In this document: piece by piece, positions 15,208-23,586 of the stretch
How positions within the stretch are numbered: position 1 is the first letter of the stretch
How the letters are laid out: every line of letters begins with the position of its first letter
Source: CAYLZW01 sp964388085
Lineage (GTDB): Bacteria; Myxococcota; UBA727; CAYLZW01
Assembly (NCBI GenBank): GCA_964388085.1
Contig: CAYLZW010000033.1
Coordinates: 1 to 33,101, forward strand
DNA: 33,101 nt
Reading direction: 5' to 3'
The notes under the pieces: generated by a model
Databases searched by the model: none
What the model was told of the DNA's origin: nothing
What the model saw: the letters and a program-made list of their open reading frames with translations, nothing else
Made by a program: the position numbers and the translations under genes

Positions 15208-18051
15208 TTGACGACGGAGCAGCCCATCTCAGCGCCTGACCCGCTCGCGGGCAACGGCATCGAGCAGCGTGACTTCGGGAGGCACGTGCTGGAGCGCGCC
15301 CGCCGCGAGGCCGAGCGCTACGGCGACGATCCTTGGATCCTGTTGCGCGAGCTCGTCCAGAACAGCCGCGACGCCGGCGCCCGCCACATCGACTTCGTCG
15401 CCGCCGTTCACGCCGGCCCGCGGCCTTACGACGAGCTCAGCTGCGTCGACGACGGCAGCGGCATGACGCGCGCCGAGGTGCGCTCCTACCTGTTGCGCCT
15501 GTACGCGTCCGGCAAGGCGCCGGCGCGGCAGGAGACGCGTCGCGATCGCGCGCGGGGTCCGGTCGGCCGCTTCGGCGTCGGCTTCTGGTCCGTGCTGCGC
15601 TTCGCGCCGGAGATCGTGCGCGTCGAATCCCGCTCGGGCGAGCAAGGCACGGCGTTCGAGGTGGACTGCCGGCGCTATACGTTGCGCGAGGTGCCCTGCC
15701 TCCTCCGTCGTCCGGGTACGCGCGTCACGCTGCTGCGCGCGTCTACGGGCGCGCGCTTCATCGACGAGGCCGGCGAGCGCTTGTCGCACTGGGCGGGCTG
15801 TGTGCGGGGTCTCGACGACGACGAGCCACCGCGGCTCAGCTTCAACGGCGAGGTCCGCAACGCGCCGTTCACGCCCCCGCCGCTCATCGGCGAGCGCATC
15901 GCGCGCGAGGGCTTCGACGGTGTCGTGGGGCTCGGCCCCCGTCCGAGCGTGCGCTTGTACGCGCACGGCCTGCTGCTGCGCGAGGCCGCCAGCCTCGAGG
16001 AGCTGTACCCGCGGCGCCGCTCGCGCGTGGACCTCGACGCGCCCGGCCTCTACCCCATCGTACAGGTGAACGCGGACGGCCTCGAGGTGCTGATGAACCG
16101 CCGCGAGGTCGTCGAGGACGCGCTGCTCCACGCGCTGGTGTCGACGTGCGAGCGCCGCCTGGCCCGCTTGCGACGGCGCCTGCTCGATCGCCTCGCGCCC
16201 CTGCGGCTCCTCGATCGCGTGCGCCTCGCTGGGCCGCGCGCGGCACCGCTCGCCATGGCGCTCGTCGTCGCGTTCAGCCTGGGTGCGCTGCGCTATACGG
16301 CGCTCGACTCCCGATCGCCTGCGCCCGCGCCGGTGGGCTCCTCGCCCGCCGCCCCGCTGCCGGCCAGGCCGCCCGTGGGCAGCGTCGACCTCACGAGCGG
16401 CCCACGCATCAACCAGCCGAGCCTCACGCTCGACGGCGGCGAGCTGTGGGACATCCGCGTCCGCGCGGCGCCGGGGAGCTTTCACCTCGTCAAGCTGACG
16501 ACGCTGTCGCGCTTCGAGGGCAGCGCGGGGCTGTTGGCCGAGCCGCCGCGGCCCAGCGGGACGCCGCCCGGAGGCACCCGCTCGCCCGAGAGCGTCGACG
16601 TGGACATGGGCACGGGCGGCCGCGCCGGCGTCGTCGCGCTGCCGCTGCCGAGCGGGCACGGCGTCGTGCCGGAGAGCGTCCTCGTCGACGATGCGCCGGC
16701 CGCGGTGCTCGGCGGCGCCCTCGGGGAGCCCCTCGTGCGGCTCAGGGGAGGCGAGCGCCGCGTCCGCTACACGACGGGACCCTCGGCCGGGCTGCTGCCG
16801 TCGCCTTCGCTCCTCGAGGCGCCGAGCGCGTGGCCGGCCGCGGCGCGCGCGCTGCTCGACGACATCGCCCCCCGATCCGCGGCCGAGCGGGTGCGAGCGG
16901 TCGAGGCCTTCGTGAAGGCGCACGTGCGCTACACGACCTCGCTCGAGGACGCGGCCCGCTTCGATCGCGCGAGCGGCGCGTTCCCCGAGCGAGCGTTGTC
17001 CGTCGCCGCCGGCGACTGCGACGTCATGAACGCGCTGTTCGCGCTGCTGTTGCGCGCCACCGGCGTCCCCGCGCGCGTCGCGGTCGGGCTCGTCGTCGAC
17101 GATGGCGTCGTCGCGCCGGACCTGCACGCGTGGAGTGAATACTGGCTCGACGGCGGATGGCACGCCCTCGACGTGTCGCCTCCCCTACCCGTGCTCGCAC
17201 CCGAGCGCGCGGGAGCGCGACATGGCCACGGCCACACCGCGCACGGCGACGCCGTCGATCGCGGCCTGGCAGCGTCTCGCTCGTCGGCGACGATCCCTGC
17301 GCTACCGCGCCCGCGGGATCAAGAAGACGGCGGCATCGTCGTGCCCGCGCTCGGCGGCGCGATCGCGGGCGCCGGTGTGCTGCTGGCGTTGTTCGCGCTC
17401 GTCCGCGTCGGCTCGCGAAGGCGACGGCAGGGTGACGACGAGGCGCTCGGACGGCTCTTGTGGCATTGGCTGCAAGGCCCTCGCGGGGCCGATCCGCTGC
17501 ACCTTCGCCTACGGCCGTTCTTCCCGACGCTCCCGAGAGGACGCCGCCTCTCGCTCGCCGACCTCGAGCGGCGCGCGGCCCGCGCGGCCGTGCTCGCCGC
17601 GGCGCCGAACGATCCGCTGCTGCGCGCCCTGCGGCCGGGGACCGTCGTCGTGGACGCATCCGAGCGGGGGCCGAGAGCGCTGCTCGCGCTGTTGCCGGAG
17701 GTGATCCACCTCGAGGAGCTCCGCCCCATCCTGCAGGGCCAGACGCACCCGCTGCTCTATCCGGTGGAGCGCGCGCTGCGGGAGGTGGACGACGGGGTGC
17801 GCGTTCGCCTCCTCGCGGGCGCCGCCGGTGTCCGCGAGGTGGAGCTCCCGCTGCGCGAGGGCTCGCTGCCCCCGCGTTACCTCCTCCTCGGCGAGCAGGA
17901 CCCTCGCTGGCGCCGCCTGCTCGACGACGAAGACCTGCCCCCTCGCTTGCGGCGCTTTCGCCTGGCGCGGCTTCTGCTCGACCAGACGACGCTCTACCGC
18001 GAGCAGCGCGACGCGATCCTGGCGCGCCTCGGACGCGAGGCGACCTCATGA
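15208..18051 (+). CDS. GHKL/Hsp90-type ATPase - membrane - transglutaminase-like fusion protein
   Basis: A 947-aa fusion (from the TTG at 15208; GGAGG lies 10 nt upstream; a GTG at 15145 without ribosome site would add 21 residues). Residues about 20-340 are a GHKL ATPase plus second domain: N-box ELVQNSRDAGA (Glu48, Asn52, Asp55), G1 DDGSG (81-85), G2 GRFGVGF (120-126). An Arg-rich stretch leads to TM1 (about 347-365) and a Pro-rich linker. The transglutaminase-like domain (about 555-660) has the full triad: Cys604 in AAGDCDVMN, His640 in LHAWSEYW, Asp655 in WHALDVS. TM2 (about 710-734) is followed by RRRR and a ~210-residue tail. Positive charges put the ATPase and tail inside and the transglutaminase outside. 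The next gene overlaps by ATGA. Role unknown. Confidence 0.85.
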   Translation: MTTEQPISAPDPLAGNGIEQRDFGRHVLERARREAERYGDDPWILLRELVQNSRDAGARHIDFVAAVHAGPRPYDELSCVDDGSGMTRAEVRSYLLRLYASGKAPARQETRRDRARGPVGRFGVGFWSVLRFAPEIVRVESRSGEQGTAFEVDCRRYTLREVPCLLRRPGTRVTLLRASTGARFIDEAGERLSHWAGCVRGLDDDEPPRLSFNGEVRNAPFTPPPLIGERIAREGFDGVVGLGPRPSVRLYAHGLLLREAASLEELYPRRRSRVDLDAPGLYPIVQVNADGLEVLMNRREVVEDALLHALVSTCERRLARLRRRLLDRLAPLRLLDRVRLAGPRAAPLAMALVVAFSLGALRYTALDSRSPAPAPVGSSPAAPLPARPPVGSVDLTSGPRINQPSLTLDGGELWDIRVRAAPGSFHLVKLTTLSRFEGSAGLLAEPPRPSGTPPGGTRSPESVDVDMGTGGRAGVVALPLPSGHGVVPESVLVDDAPAAVLGGALGEPLVRLRGGERRVRYTTGPSAGLLPSPSLLEAPSAWPAAARALLDDIAPRSAAERVRAVEAFVKAHVRYTTSLEDAARFDRASGAFPERALSVAAGDCDVMNALFALLLRATGVPARVAVGLVVDDGVVAPDLHAWSEYWLDGGWHALDVSPPLPVLAPERAGARHGHGHTAHGDAVDRGLAASRSSATIPALPRPRDQEDGGIVVPALGGAIAGAGVLLALFALVRVGSRRRRQGDDEALGRLLWHWLQGPRGADPLHLRLRPFFPTLPRGRRLSLADLERRAARAAVLAAAPNDPLLRALRPGTVVVDASERGPRALLALLPEVIHLEELRPILQGQTHPLLYPVERALREVDDGVRVRLLAGAAGVREVELPLREGSLPPRYLLLGEQDPRWRRLLDDEDLPPRLRRFRLARLLLDQTTLYREQRDAILARLGREATS

Positions 18052-19487
18052 ACGGACGCCAGCCCGGCGACGCCAGCCTCGACCTCTCGATCGATCTGCA
18101 GGCCGAGCTCGTGAGCATCACCGAGCGCCAGCACCTCAACAAGGTGCACTGGACCATCCAGCTCGTGCGGCACGCGCTCGAGCACCGCCCGCTCCACATC
18201 GACGTCCGCAGCACGGCCGGCGTGCTCGAGCTGCGCCAGGACGGCGATGGGCTGTCCGCCGACGAGCACCGGCTGCTGCTCGCCGTGACCGGCGGCCGCG
18301 AGCAGACCGCGCTCTCCGCGGAGCGGCAGGAGGCGCTCGTGGAGCTCGAGGCCCGCTTCGGCGTCACGCTGCTGTCGCTGCTCCTGACGTCGTCGCGCGC
18401 GGAGATCAGCGGGCGGCGCTCGCTCGTCAGCGAGAGTGGGAGGGTGTCGGCGGGACCGCCGGTGCCGACTCCCGGCTATCGCGTCCGCGTCTGGCGGACC
18501 GGGCGATCGCTGCGCCAGGAGACGGCGGAGCTGCGCTTTTATTGTCGTCACGCGAGCGTCCCCATCACGGTGAACGGGCGCCCGCTGAACGCGCCGGTCA
18601 CCCTCGAGCGGGCCATCCTCGAGCGGCCCTTCCGCGCGCAGGACGGCGACGGGCGCATCGGCCTCCCCGCCTCGGGCACGATGACGAGGCTGCGCTACTA
18701 CAAGCGCGGCGTGTACTTCGGGGTGCGCCAGTCGCTGCCCCAGGGCGGCTGTCCCGTCGAGGCCACCTTCGACTCCACGCTCTCGGAGCACGAGGACAAC
18801 TTCACCCGCTCCGTCGAGACCGCGAACCGCGCGCTGCGCGTCGCACGTCGGCAGCTCTACGCCGACCTGCCCGCCCTGTTCCCCGCGATGACGCCGAGGG
18901 AGCGCGCGCGCGTGAAGGACATCGTCATCGGGCTCGGCCCCGATCGCTTGCCGAGCGCCGCGCACAGCCTGCCGCTGTTCCACACCTCGACGTCTGCGTG
19001 GCGCGTGTCGCTGAAGGATCTCGCGCAGCTCGCGGAGCGCGTCGGACACGTGCCGTATCTGTCGCGAGCGAGCGGCCACGATGACGAGCTGCCGCTGCTC
19101 GACACGGCGGAGGTCGCCTCCGTCGCCCGGCTGCTCGGAGTGCCGGTCCGGCGGGCGCTGCGCTTTCGGCCCCCGAAGGGCGTGATCGCGACCGTGCGCG
19201 AGCGGCTCCGCGCGCTGACGGGCAAGGAGCAGAAGGCCGCTCCCGCCCGCGCCCTGCCGGAAGAGGCGATCGACGACGACACGCGCGCGCTGCTCGAGGC
19301 GCTCGAGCAGGAGCGGCCGGACGTCCGCTTCATCGTCACCGCGGGCGGCGCCCCCGTGCTGGAGCCGGGCCGGGTGCGCTGCATGTACCTGCCGTCGTCG
19401 AGCCTAGCGCTACGCCACGCCGTCGCGCGCTATCGCGAGCGCCCGGACGAGGTCGACGCCATCGGCGCCGCGCTGCTCGGCGCTTGA
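18048..19487 (+). CDS. Degenerate GHKL-type (pseudo-ATPase) partner protein
   Basis: A 479-aa soluble protein without signal or membrane segment. Its N-terminal region aligns without gaps to the N-box of the preceding gene: ELVQNSRDAGARHIDF against QLVRHALEHRPLHIDV (38-53), so the catalytic Glu is Gln38 and the metal-binding Asn is His42. The G1 motif DDGSG becomes QDGDG (64-68), losing the adenine-contacting Asp, and G2 GRFGVGF becomes ARFGVTL (102-108). Further on, LRFYCRHASVPITVNGRPLN (162-181) resembles the second domain of HtpG-like proteins. It should keep the fold but not hydrolyse ATP normally. The ATG overlaps the stop of the first gene. Its last 58 bases overlap the convergent DUF255 gene. 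Likely role: regulatory or dimer partner of the ATPase. Confidence 0.82.
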   Translation: MNGRQPGDASLDLSIDLQAELVSITERQHLNKVHWTIQLVRHALEHRPLHIDVRSTAGVLELRQDGDGLSADEHRLLLAVTGGREQTALSAERQEALVELEARFGVTLLSLLLTSSRAEISGRRSLVSESGRVSAGPPVPTPGYRVRVWRTGRSLRQETAELRFYCRHASVPITVNGRPLNAPVTLERAILERPFRAQDGDGRIGLPASGTMTRLRYYKRGVYFGVRQSLPQGGCPVEATFDSTLSEHEDNFTRSVETANRALRVARRQLYADLPALFPAMTPRERARVKDIVIGLGPDRLPSAAHSLPLFHTSTSAWRVSLKDLAQLAERVGHVPYLSRASGHDDELPLLDTAEVASVARLLGVPVRRALRFRPPKGVIATVRERLRALTGKEQKAAPARALPEEAIDDDTRALLEALEQERPDVRFIVTAGGAPVLEPGRVRCMYLPSSSLALRHAVARYRERPDEVDAIGAALLGA

Positions 19488-21352
19488 GGCAACAGCCGCG
19501 CGAGCTTCGCTTCGACCTGTGCAGCGTCGACGATGGGGGGCGAGCAGAAGCTGGCGTTGCACGCGTAGAGCGCCGGCTCGCCGAGGTCGGGGAAGCGCTC
19601 TCCGCCGGCGAGGCGCTCGCGCACGGCCCCGGGCGCGAACGCGCGCACGACCTCCCGCCAGAGCGCGTCGCCACGAGGGTCCTCTGCTCGTTTGCGCGTC
19701 GACACCACGGCCAGGTGCAAGCGATCGGACGACAGCTCCTCGACGGCGAGGAGGTACTCGCCGATGGAGCGCCCCTCGCCCTCGAGGTAGGAGGGGCGGG
19801 CGAAGAAGCGCACGATGCGCTCCGCCGCGGCCCGCAGCTCGGCGCTCTTCGTGACCTCCGCTACGACGAGCAGCGCGCGCGCCAGGTCGGCGTTGTCGCG
19901 CAGGGGCTTCGGCCGCTCCGAGAACACCCCGGCGACACCGGCGATCTCGCTGTGCGCGAACAGGCCGCCGTGCCGCTCGTCCTCGAGGTGTGTGAGCGTC
20001 GCCGCCAGCAGCCGGCTCGCGCGCGCCAGCCAACGCGGGTCCCCCGTGACCTGATGCACCGCCACGAGCGCGCGCGCCATGGCCGCCTGATCGGCGAGGT
20101 GCACGAGGCCGTCTCCCTCCGCGGCGTGCCGGTAGGTCCCGTCGGCAGCGGCGTGCGTGCGCTCGAGGCGCTCGAGCGCGGTCAGCGCCTCCAGGAGCAC
20201 GCCGTCGTCGAGCGTGGCGCGATACAGACGGGTCAGGCCGACGATGATGGCGCCGTTGTGCTCGGCGTACACGCTCTCGTCGATGCGCGGGGCGGGCAGC
20301 CGCCGGCGCCCCTCGTCGTCGAGCGCGTAGAATTCCGCGCCGGGCAGGTAGCCGGGCTGGCCGCGATGTCCCACGTCGGCGTCCTGGTTGGCGAAGAAGG
20401 CGCCGTCCTCCGTCCGGAAGCGCTCGACGAGGAAGCGGCGTACGCCCTTGGCCACGTCGAGGAAGGGCTCGTGGCCGGTCGCGCGATAGCCCTCGGCGTA
20501 CTCCTCGAGGGCCCAGCCCTGCAGGCGCGCGAGCTTCTCGTAGTGCGGCCGCTGCCACGCGCCGTAGGTCGAGTACTGAAACATCCCACCCCACACGGGG
20601 TCGAGCACGCCGTACTGCTGCTCGAGGGTGAAGCGCGCGCGTGCCAGCGACGTGGAGTCCCCTTCGAGCCGCGCGCGACGCAGCGCATGCTCGATCGGCG
20701 CCAGCAGCGGATACTTCTGTGGGCGCCCCCAACCGCCCTGCTCCTCGTCGTAGATCGCGTCGAGCTGAGCACGCAGCACGTCGCGGACGGCGGCGAGATC
20801 CTGGGCGACGGGCGCGCTCCGCAGCGGCACGTCGCGCAGCGCGATCTCACGGCCGGCGTCGAGGTCAGCGACGATCCGCCCGAGCGCCTCGAGCAACGTG
20901 TCCGGCGGGCGGAAGCCCTTGATGCGCAGCACCGGGCGCGCGTCCGGCGTCAACACGGCCGTGGCGGGCCAGCCCCACTCGCGGTAGCGGGCGGCGATAT
21001 CGGGCCGGCGGTCACCGTCGACGCGGAAGGTGACGAAGCGCCGGGCGAGCAGCGAGCGCACGCGCGGATCGGCCCAGGTCTGCTCGTCCATGACGTGACA
21101 CCAATGGCACCACTGCGTGTACACGCTGACGAGGATGAGGCGGCCCTCGCGGCGGGCGCGCTCGAGGCCCTCGGGCGTGAAGTCCTCCCAGGGGATCTGC
21201 GCGTCCGTCGTCGTGCGCGCGCTCGACGACGGCGGCGCGCCGCGGGTGGGCTGCACCGGGACGTGGGTACGACAGCCGGACAGCGCGAGCGAGGCGCCGC
21301 ACGCGAGCGCGCCCGTGACCAGCAGCTTGGCGACGACGGCGGCACGCGCCAT
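19430..21352 (-). CDS. DUF255/YyaL-type thioredoxin-fold protein, exported as a lipoprotein
   Basis: A 640-aa protein of the DUF255 (YyaL, spermatogenesis-associated protein 20) family. After a lipobox signal (LALSGC, Cys27) comes a thioredoxin-like domain: IPWEDFTPEGLERARREG, then VSVYTQWCHWCHVMDEQTW with the redox pair Cys82-x-x-Cys85, and VDGDRRPDIAARY. The rest is an (alpha/alpha) toroid resembling glycoside hydrolases and epimerases: YPLLAPIEHALRRA, QYGVLDPVWGGMFQYS, FFANQDADVGHRGQPGYL and ESVYAEHNGAIIVGLTRL. Family members usually lack an export signal, so this location is unusual. GGGAGG lies just before the ATG. It converges with the pseudo-ATPase gene and overlaps it by 58 bases. Confidence 0.9.
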   Translation of the reverse strand: MARAAVVAKLLVTGALACGASLALSGCRTHVPVQPTRGAPPSSSARTTTDAQIPWEDFTPEGLERARREGRLILVSVYTQWCHWCHVMDEQTWADPRVRSLLARRFVTFRVDGDRRPDIAARYREWGWPATAVLTPDARPVLRIKGFRPPDTLLEALGRIVADLDAGREIALRDVPLRSAPVAQDLAAVRDVLRAQLDAIYDEEQGGWGRPQKYPLLAPIEHALRRARLEGDSTSLARARFTLEQQYGVLDPVWGGMFQYSTYGAWQRPHYEKLARLQGWALEEYAEGYRATGHEPFLDVAKGVRRFLVERFRTEDGAFFANQDADVGHRGQPGYLPGAEFYALDDEGRRRLPAPRIDESVYAEHNGAIIVGLTRLYRATLDDGVLLEALTALERLERTHAAADGTYRHAAEGDGLVHLADQAAMARALVAVHQVTGDPRWLARASRLLAATLTHLEDERHGGLFAHSEIAGVAGVFSERPKPLRDNADLARALLVVAEVTKSAELRAAAERIVRFFARPSYLEGEGRSIGEYLLAVEELSSDRLHLAVVSTRKRAEDPRGDALWREVVRAFAPGAVRERLAGGERFPDLGEPALYACNASFCSPPIVDAAQVEAKLARLLPQAPSSAAPMASTSSGRSR

Positions 21353-21356
21353 GGGC

Positions 21357-21376
21357 CCTCCCGGAGCAGAGGGAGG
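21357..21376 (-). promoter_or_regulatory. Hairpin covering the ribosome-binding site of the DUF255 gene
   Basis: CCTCCC and GGGAGG form a 6-bp stem with an 8-nt loop. On the minus strand the 3' arm is the Shine-Dalgarno sequence 4 bases before the ATG at 21352, so folding would hide it. It could also come from chance in this GC-rich sequence. Confidence 0.3.
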
Positions 21377-21400
21377 ATACGGCGCGACGCCGGCAGACGG

Positions 21401-23506
21401 TTAGCGCTTGAGCGATGCTGCTGCGCGGCGACGGCGCCGGGGACGCAGCGAGAGGGCGACTACGCCGACGAGCAACAGCGCGAGCGGCGCGGCGCTCCCC
21501 GAGGCTTGCGAGCAGCCGCCGCGCAGACCGCCGTTGAGCTGCTCGGCGCGCGTCATGGTGCCCTCCTGCTCCGCCTCCGCGGCGGGCGCGCCAGCCTCGC
21601 CGCTGTCCGCCGGCGGAGCACTCGGTTCCTCGACGTCATCGGCCGGAACGTCGCTCGGCGGATCCGCGGGATCCTCGACCGGGTCCGCCGGCTCCTGCTC
21701 GTCGCCGCCGCAGTGGACGAGCAGGCGATAGCTGCCGCTAGCCTCCATCCAGGGCAGCACCGCGATGCCGAGCTCCGCGCCGGGCGACGCGAGGGTGACG
21801 GTCTCGAGGCCGTTCTCCGTCGTTGAGGCGTCGAGCACGTCCGCCTCCTGCGGGCCGACGGTCACGAACAGGTCGAGGTCCACGCCGGACACGACGCTGA
21901 CCTCGACGTCCGTGCTGGCGGCCACCGTGAACGAGAACCAGTCGACGTCGCCCTCGGCCATGAACAGGCTCAGATCGTCGCCGCAGGTGACGGGCGCGCG
22001 CTCGTCCCAGGCGCCGTTCGGCTCGAGCGCGTCGTCGTTCGCCGACGGCGGCTCGGAGGTCGGGGGCTCGTCCTCGACGGGCGGCTCGTCCACCGGAGGC
22101 TGCGCGGTGGCGCCGATGGCCTCCAGCAGCAGATCGACGCGCAGCGCCGGCACGCCGTTGCAGCCGGAGCAGTCGTCCCCGTTGTCGTCGAACAGCTCGG
22201 CGAGATCCCCGCGGGTCAGCGTCGCGTCGAACACCTGCAGCAGCGAGATCGCGCCCGTGACGTGCGGTGCCGCCATGGAGGTGCCCTGCTGCCACGTGTA
22301 GTCGTCCGTGCCCGGCCCGGTGAGCGAGAGGATGCCGTTCTCGGGCGTGCCGTTGATGAGCCCCCCCGGCGCCACGACCTCGATGGTGCTGCCGAAGCTC
22401 GAGTAGGGCGCGAGCGGCTTGTTCGCGCCTGGCCCGTGCGCGGCGACGGACACGACGGTGTTGCAATTGGCCGGGCTGCCGACGGAGCCGCCGTTGTTGC
22501 CCGCCGCGGCGACGAAGATGACGCCCTGGTCGTTGATGAAGTCGATGACGTCCTGCTCGAAGTCGCTGCAGCCGCCGTCACCGCCGAGCGAGAGGTTCAT
22601 GACGGAGACCTTGTCGCCGCCGACCGCCGGCACGCCGTCGATGGAGGCGCCCGCCAACCAGGCCGCGCCCTCCATGATGTCCGAGAGCGCGCCGCCGCAC
22701 TTGCCCATGGCGCGCGCGGTGACGAGCGAGGCGCCCCAGTTGATGCCCGCGATGCCGGCGCCGTTGTTCGTGCTCGCGAGGATGGTGCCGGCCACGTGGC
22801 TGCCGTGGAAGGAGTCGGGCTGGTAGCCGAAGCCGCAGTCGGCGCCGTCGCCCTCGTCGTTGTAGTCGGCGTCGCGCCCGTCGCCGTCGCCCGCCGCGTT
22901 GCCGCTCGAGATGAAGTCGTAGCCGCTCACGGCCTTGGCGCTGAGCTCCACGTGATCGCGCAGCGTGCCCGTGTCGACGACGCCGATGCGTTGCGAGGAG
23001 TTGCCGGTGGTGAAGTCCCACGCGGCCGGCGCGCCGATGGCGCTGAGGTGCCACATGTCCGCCACGGCGGGGTCGCTCGGCAGGGTCTGCGTGCGATACC
23101 AGCGGTCGCCGGTCGCGCCCGCGACGGCGGGATCGGCCGCGAGGCGTTCGATGAGCGCGAGCGTGCGCGCCTCGGTGGGGCGCTGCTTCGGCGAGGCGAG
23201 GTCGCGAACGTCGAACAAGCCCCAGCCGAGCAGCGACGGGCGGACCAGCTCGAGGACGACGCCGGAGCGCTCGGCGAGCGCGAGCAGCGCCTTCTGCGCC
23301 TTCTGCGCGCGCGGGCTCGCGATCGAGAGATCGTGAGGGTCGATGCCGTCGAGCTTCACGAGGGCGCGGCCGGGCACGCGCTGCACCGGCATGTCGAGCG
23401 CCACACGCGGGTCCGAGACCGCGCTCACCGCGGGGTCGAACCAGGCCTCGCCGGCGAAGGCGGCGGGGGCGGCGACGAGAGCGGCGATGACGACGAGCAT
23501 CCGCAT
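21401..23506 (-). CDS. Secreted subtilisin-like (S8) protease with PPC domain and MYXO-CTERM-like tail
   Basis: A 701-aa preproprotein. Signal peptide MRMLVVIAALVAAPAAFA is followed by a propeptide (about 25-150) and an S8 catalytic domain with Asp178 (GVVDTGT), His234 (FHGSHVAGT), oxyanion Asn337 (AAAGNNGG) and Ser410 (GTSMAAPHV). A Pro/Glu-rich linker joins a pre-peptidase C-terminal (PPC) domain (about 495-600, GDVDWFSFTVAA). The end is an acidic Pro-rich region, a GGC motif (Cys665), a hydrophobic helix (about 674-688) and RPRRRRR, resembling the MYXO-CTERM sorting tag. The ATG at 23506 has GAGGAG 5 nt upstream; an earlier ATG at 23644 in the same frame lacks support. It is probably surface-anchored. 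Confidence 0.9.
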   Translation of the reverse strand: MRMLVVIAALVAAPAAFAGEAWFDPAVSAVSDPRVALDMPVQRVPGRALVKLDGIDPHDLSIASPRAQKAQKALLALAERSGVVLELVRPSLLGWGLFDVRDLASPKQRPTEARTLALIERLAADPAVAGATGDRWYRTQTLPSDPAVADMWHLSAIGAPAAWDFTTGNSSQRIGVVDTGTLRDHVELSAKAVSGYDFISSGNAAGDGDGRDADYNDEGDGADCGFGYQPDSFHGSHVAGTILASTNNGAGIAGINWGASLVTARAMGKCGGALSDIMEGAAWLAGASIDGVPAVGGDKVSVMNLSLGGDGGCSDFEQDVIDFINDQGVIFVAAAGNNGGSVGSPANCNTVVSVAAHGPGANKPLAPYSSFGSTIEVVAPGGLINGTPENGILSLTGPGTDDYTWQQGTSMAAPHVTGAISLLQVFDATLTRGDLAELFDDNGDDCSGCNGVPALRVDLLLEAIGATAQPPVDEPPVEDEPPTSEPPSANDDALEPNGAWDERAPVTCGDDLSLFMAEGDVDWFSFTVAASTDVEVSVVSGVDLDLFVTVGPQEADVLDASTTENGLETVTLASPGAELGIAVLPWMEASGSYRLLVHCGGDEQEPADPVEDPADPPSDVPADDVEEPSAPPADSGEAGAPAAEAEQEGTMTRAEQLNGGLRGGCSQASGSAAPLALLLVGVVALSLRPRRRRRAAASLKR

Positions 23507-23586
23507 GACGACTCCTCTGAATCCCTGGGGTCCAGCACACCACGCCGCTGCTCGCGGCCGCATCGTTCCAACGACGGAGCAACTTT

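Noticed and set aside
15229..17163. 644-codon minus-strand frame antisense to the ATPase-transglutaminase gene
   Set aside because: No recognisable domain and Arg/Ala/Glu-rich composition; the plus strand carries all GHKL and transglutaminase motifs.
17456..17480. Sigma54-like TGGCA...TGCA sequence
   Set aside because: The distance between the GG and GC elements is too short, and it lies inside the coding part of the ATPase fusion.
19484..21826. 780-codon plus-strand frame antisense to DUF255 and subtilase genes
   Set aside because: It spans the junction of two genuine minus-strand genes and has no domain features.
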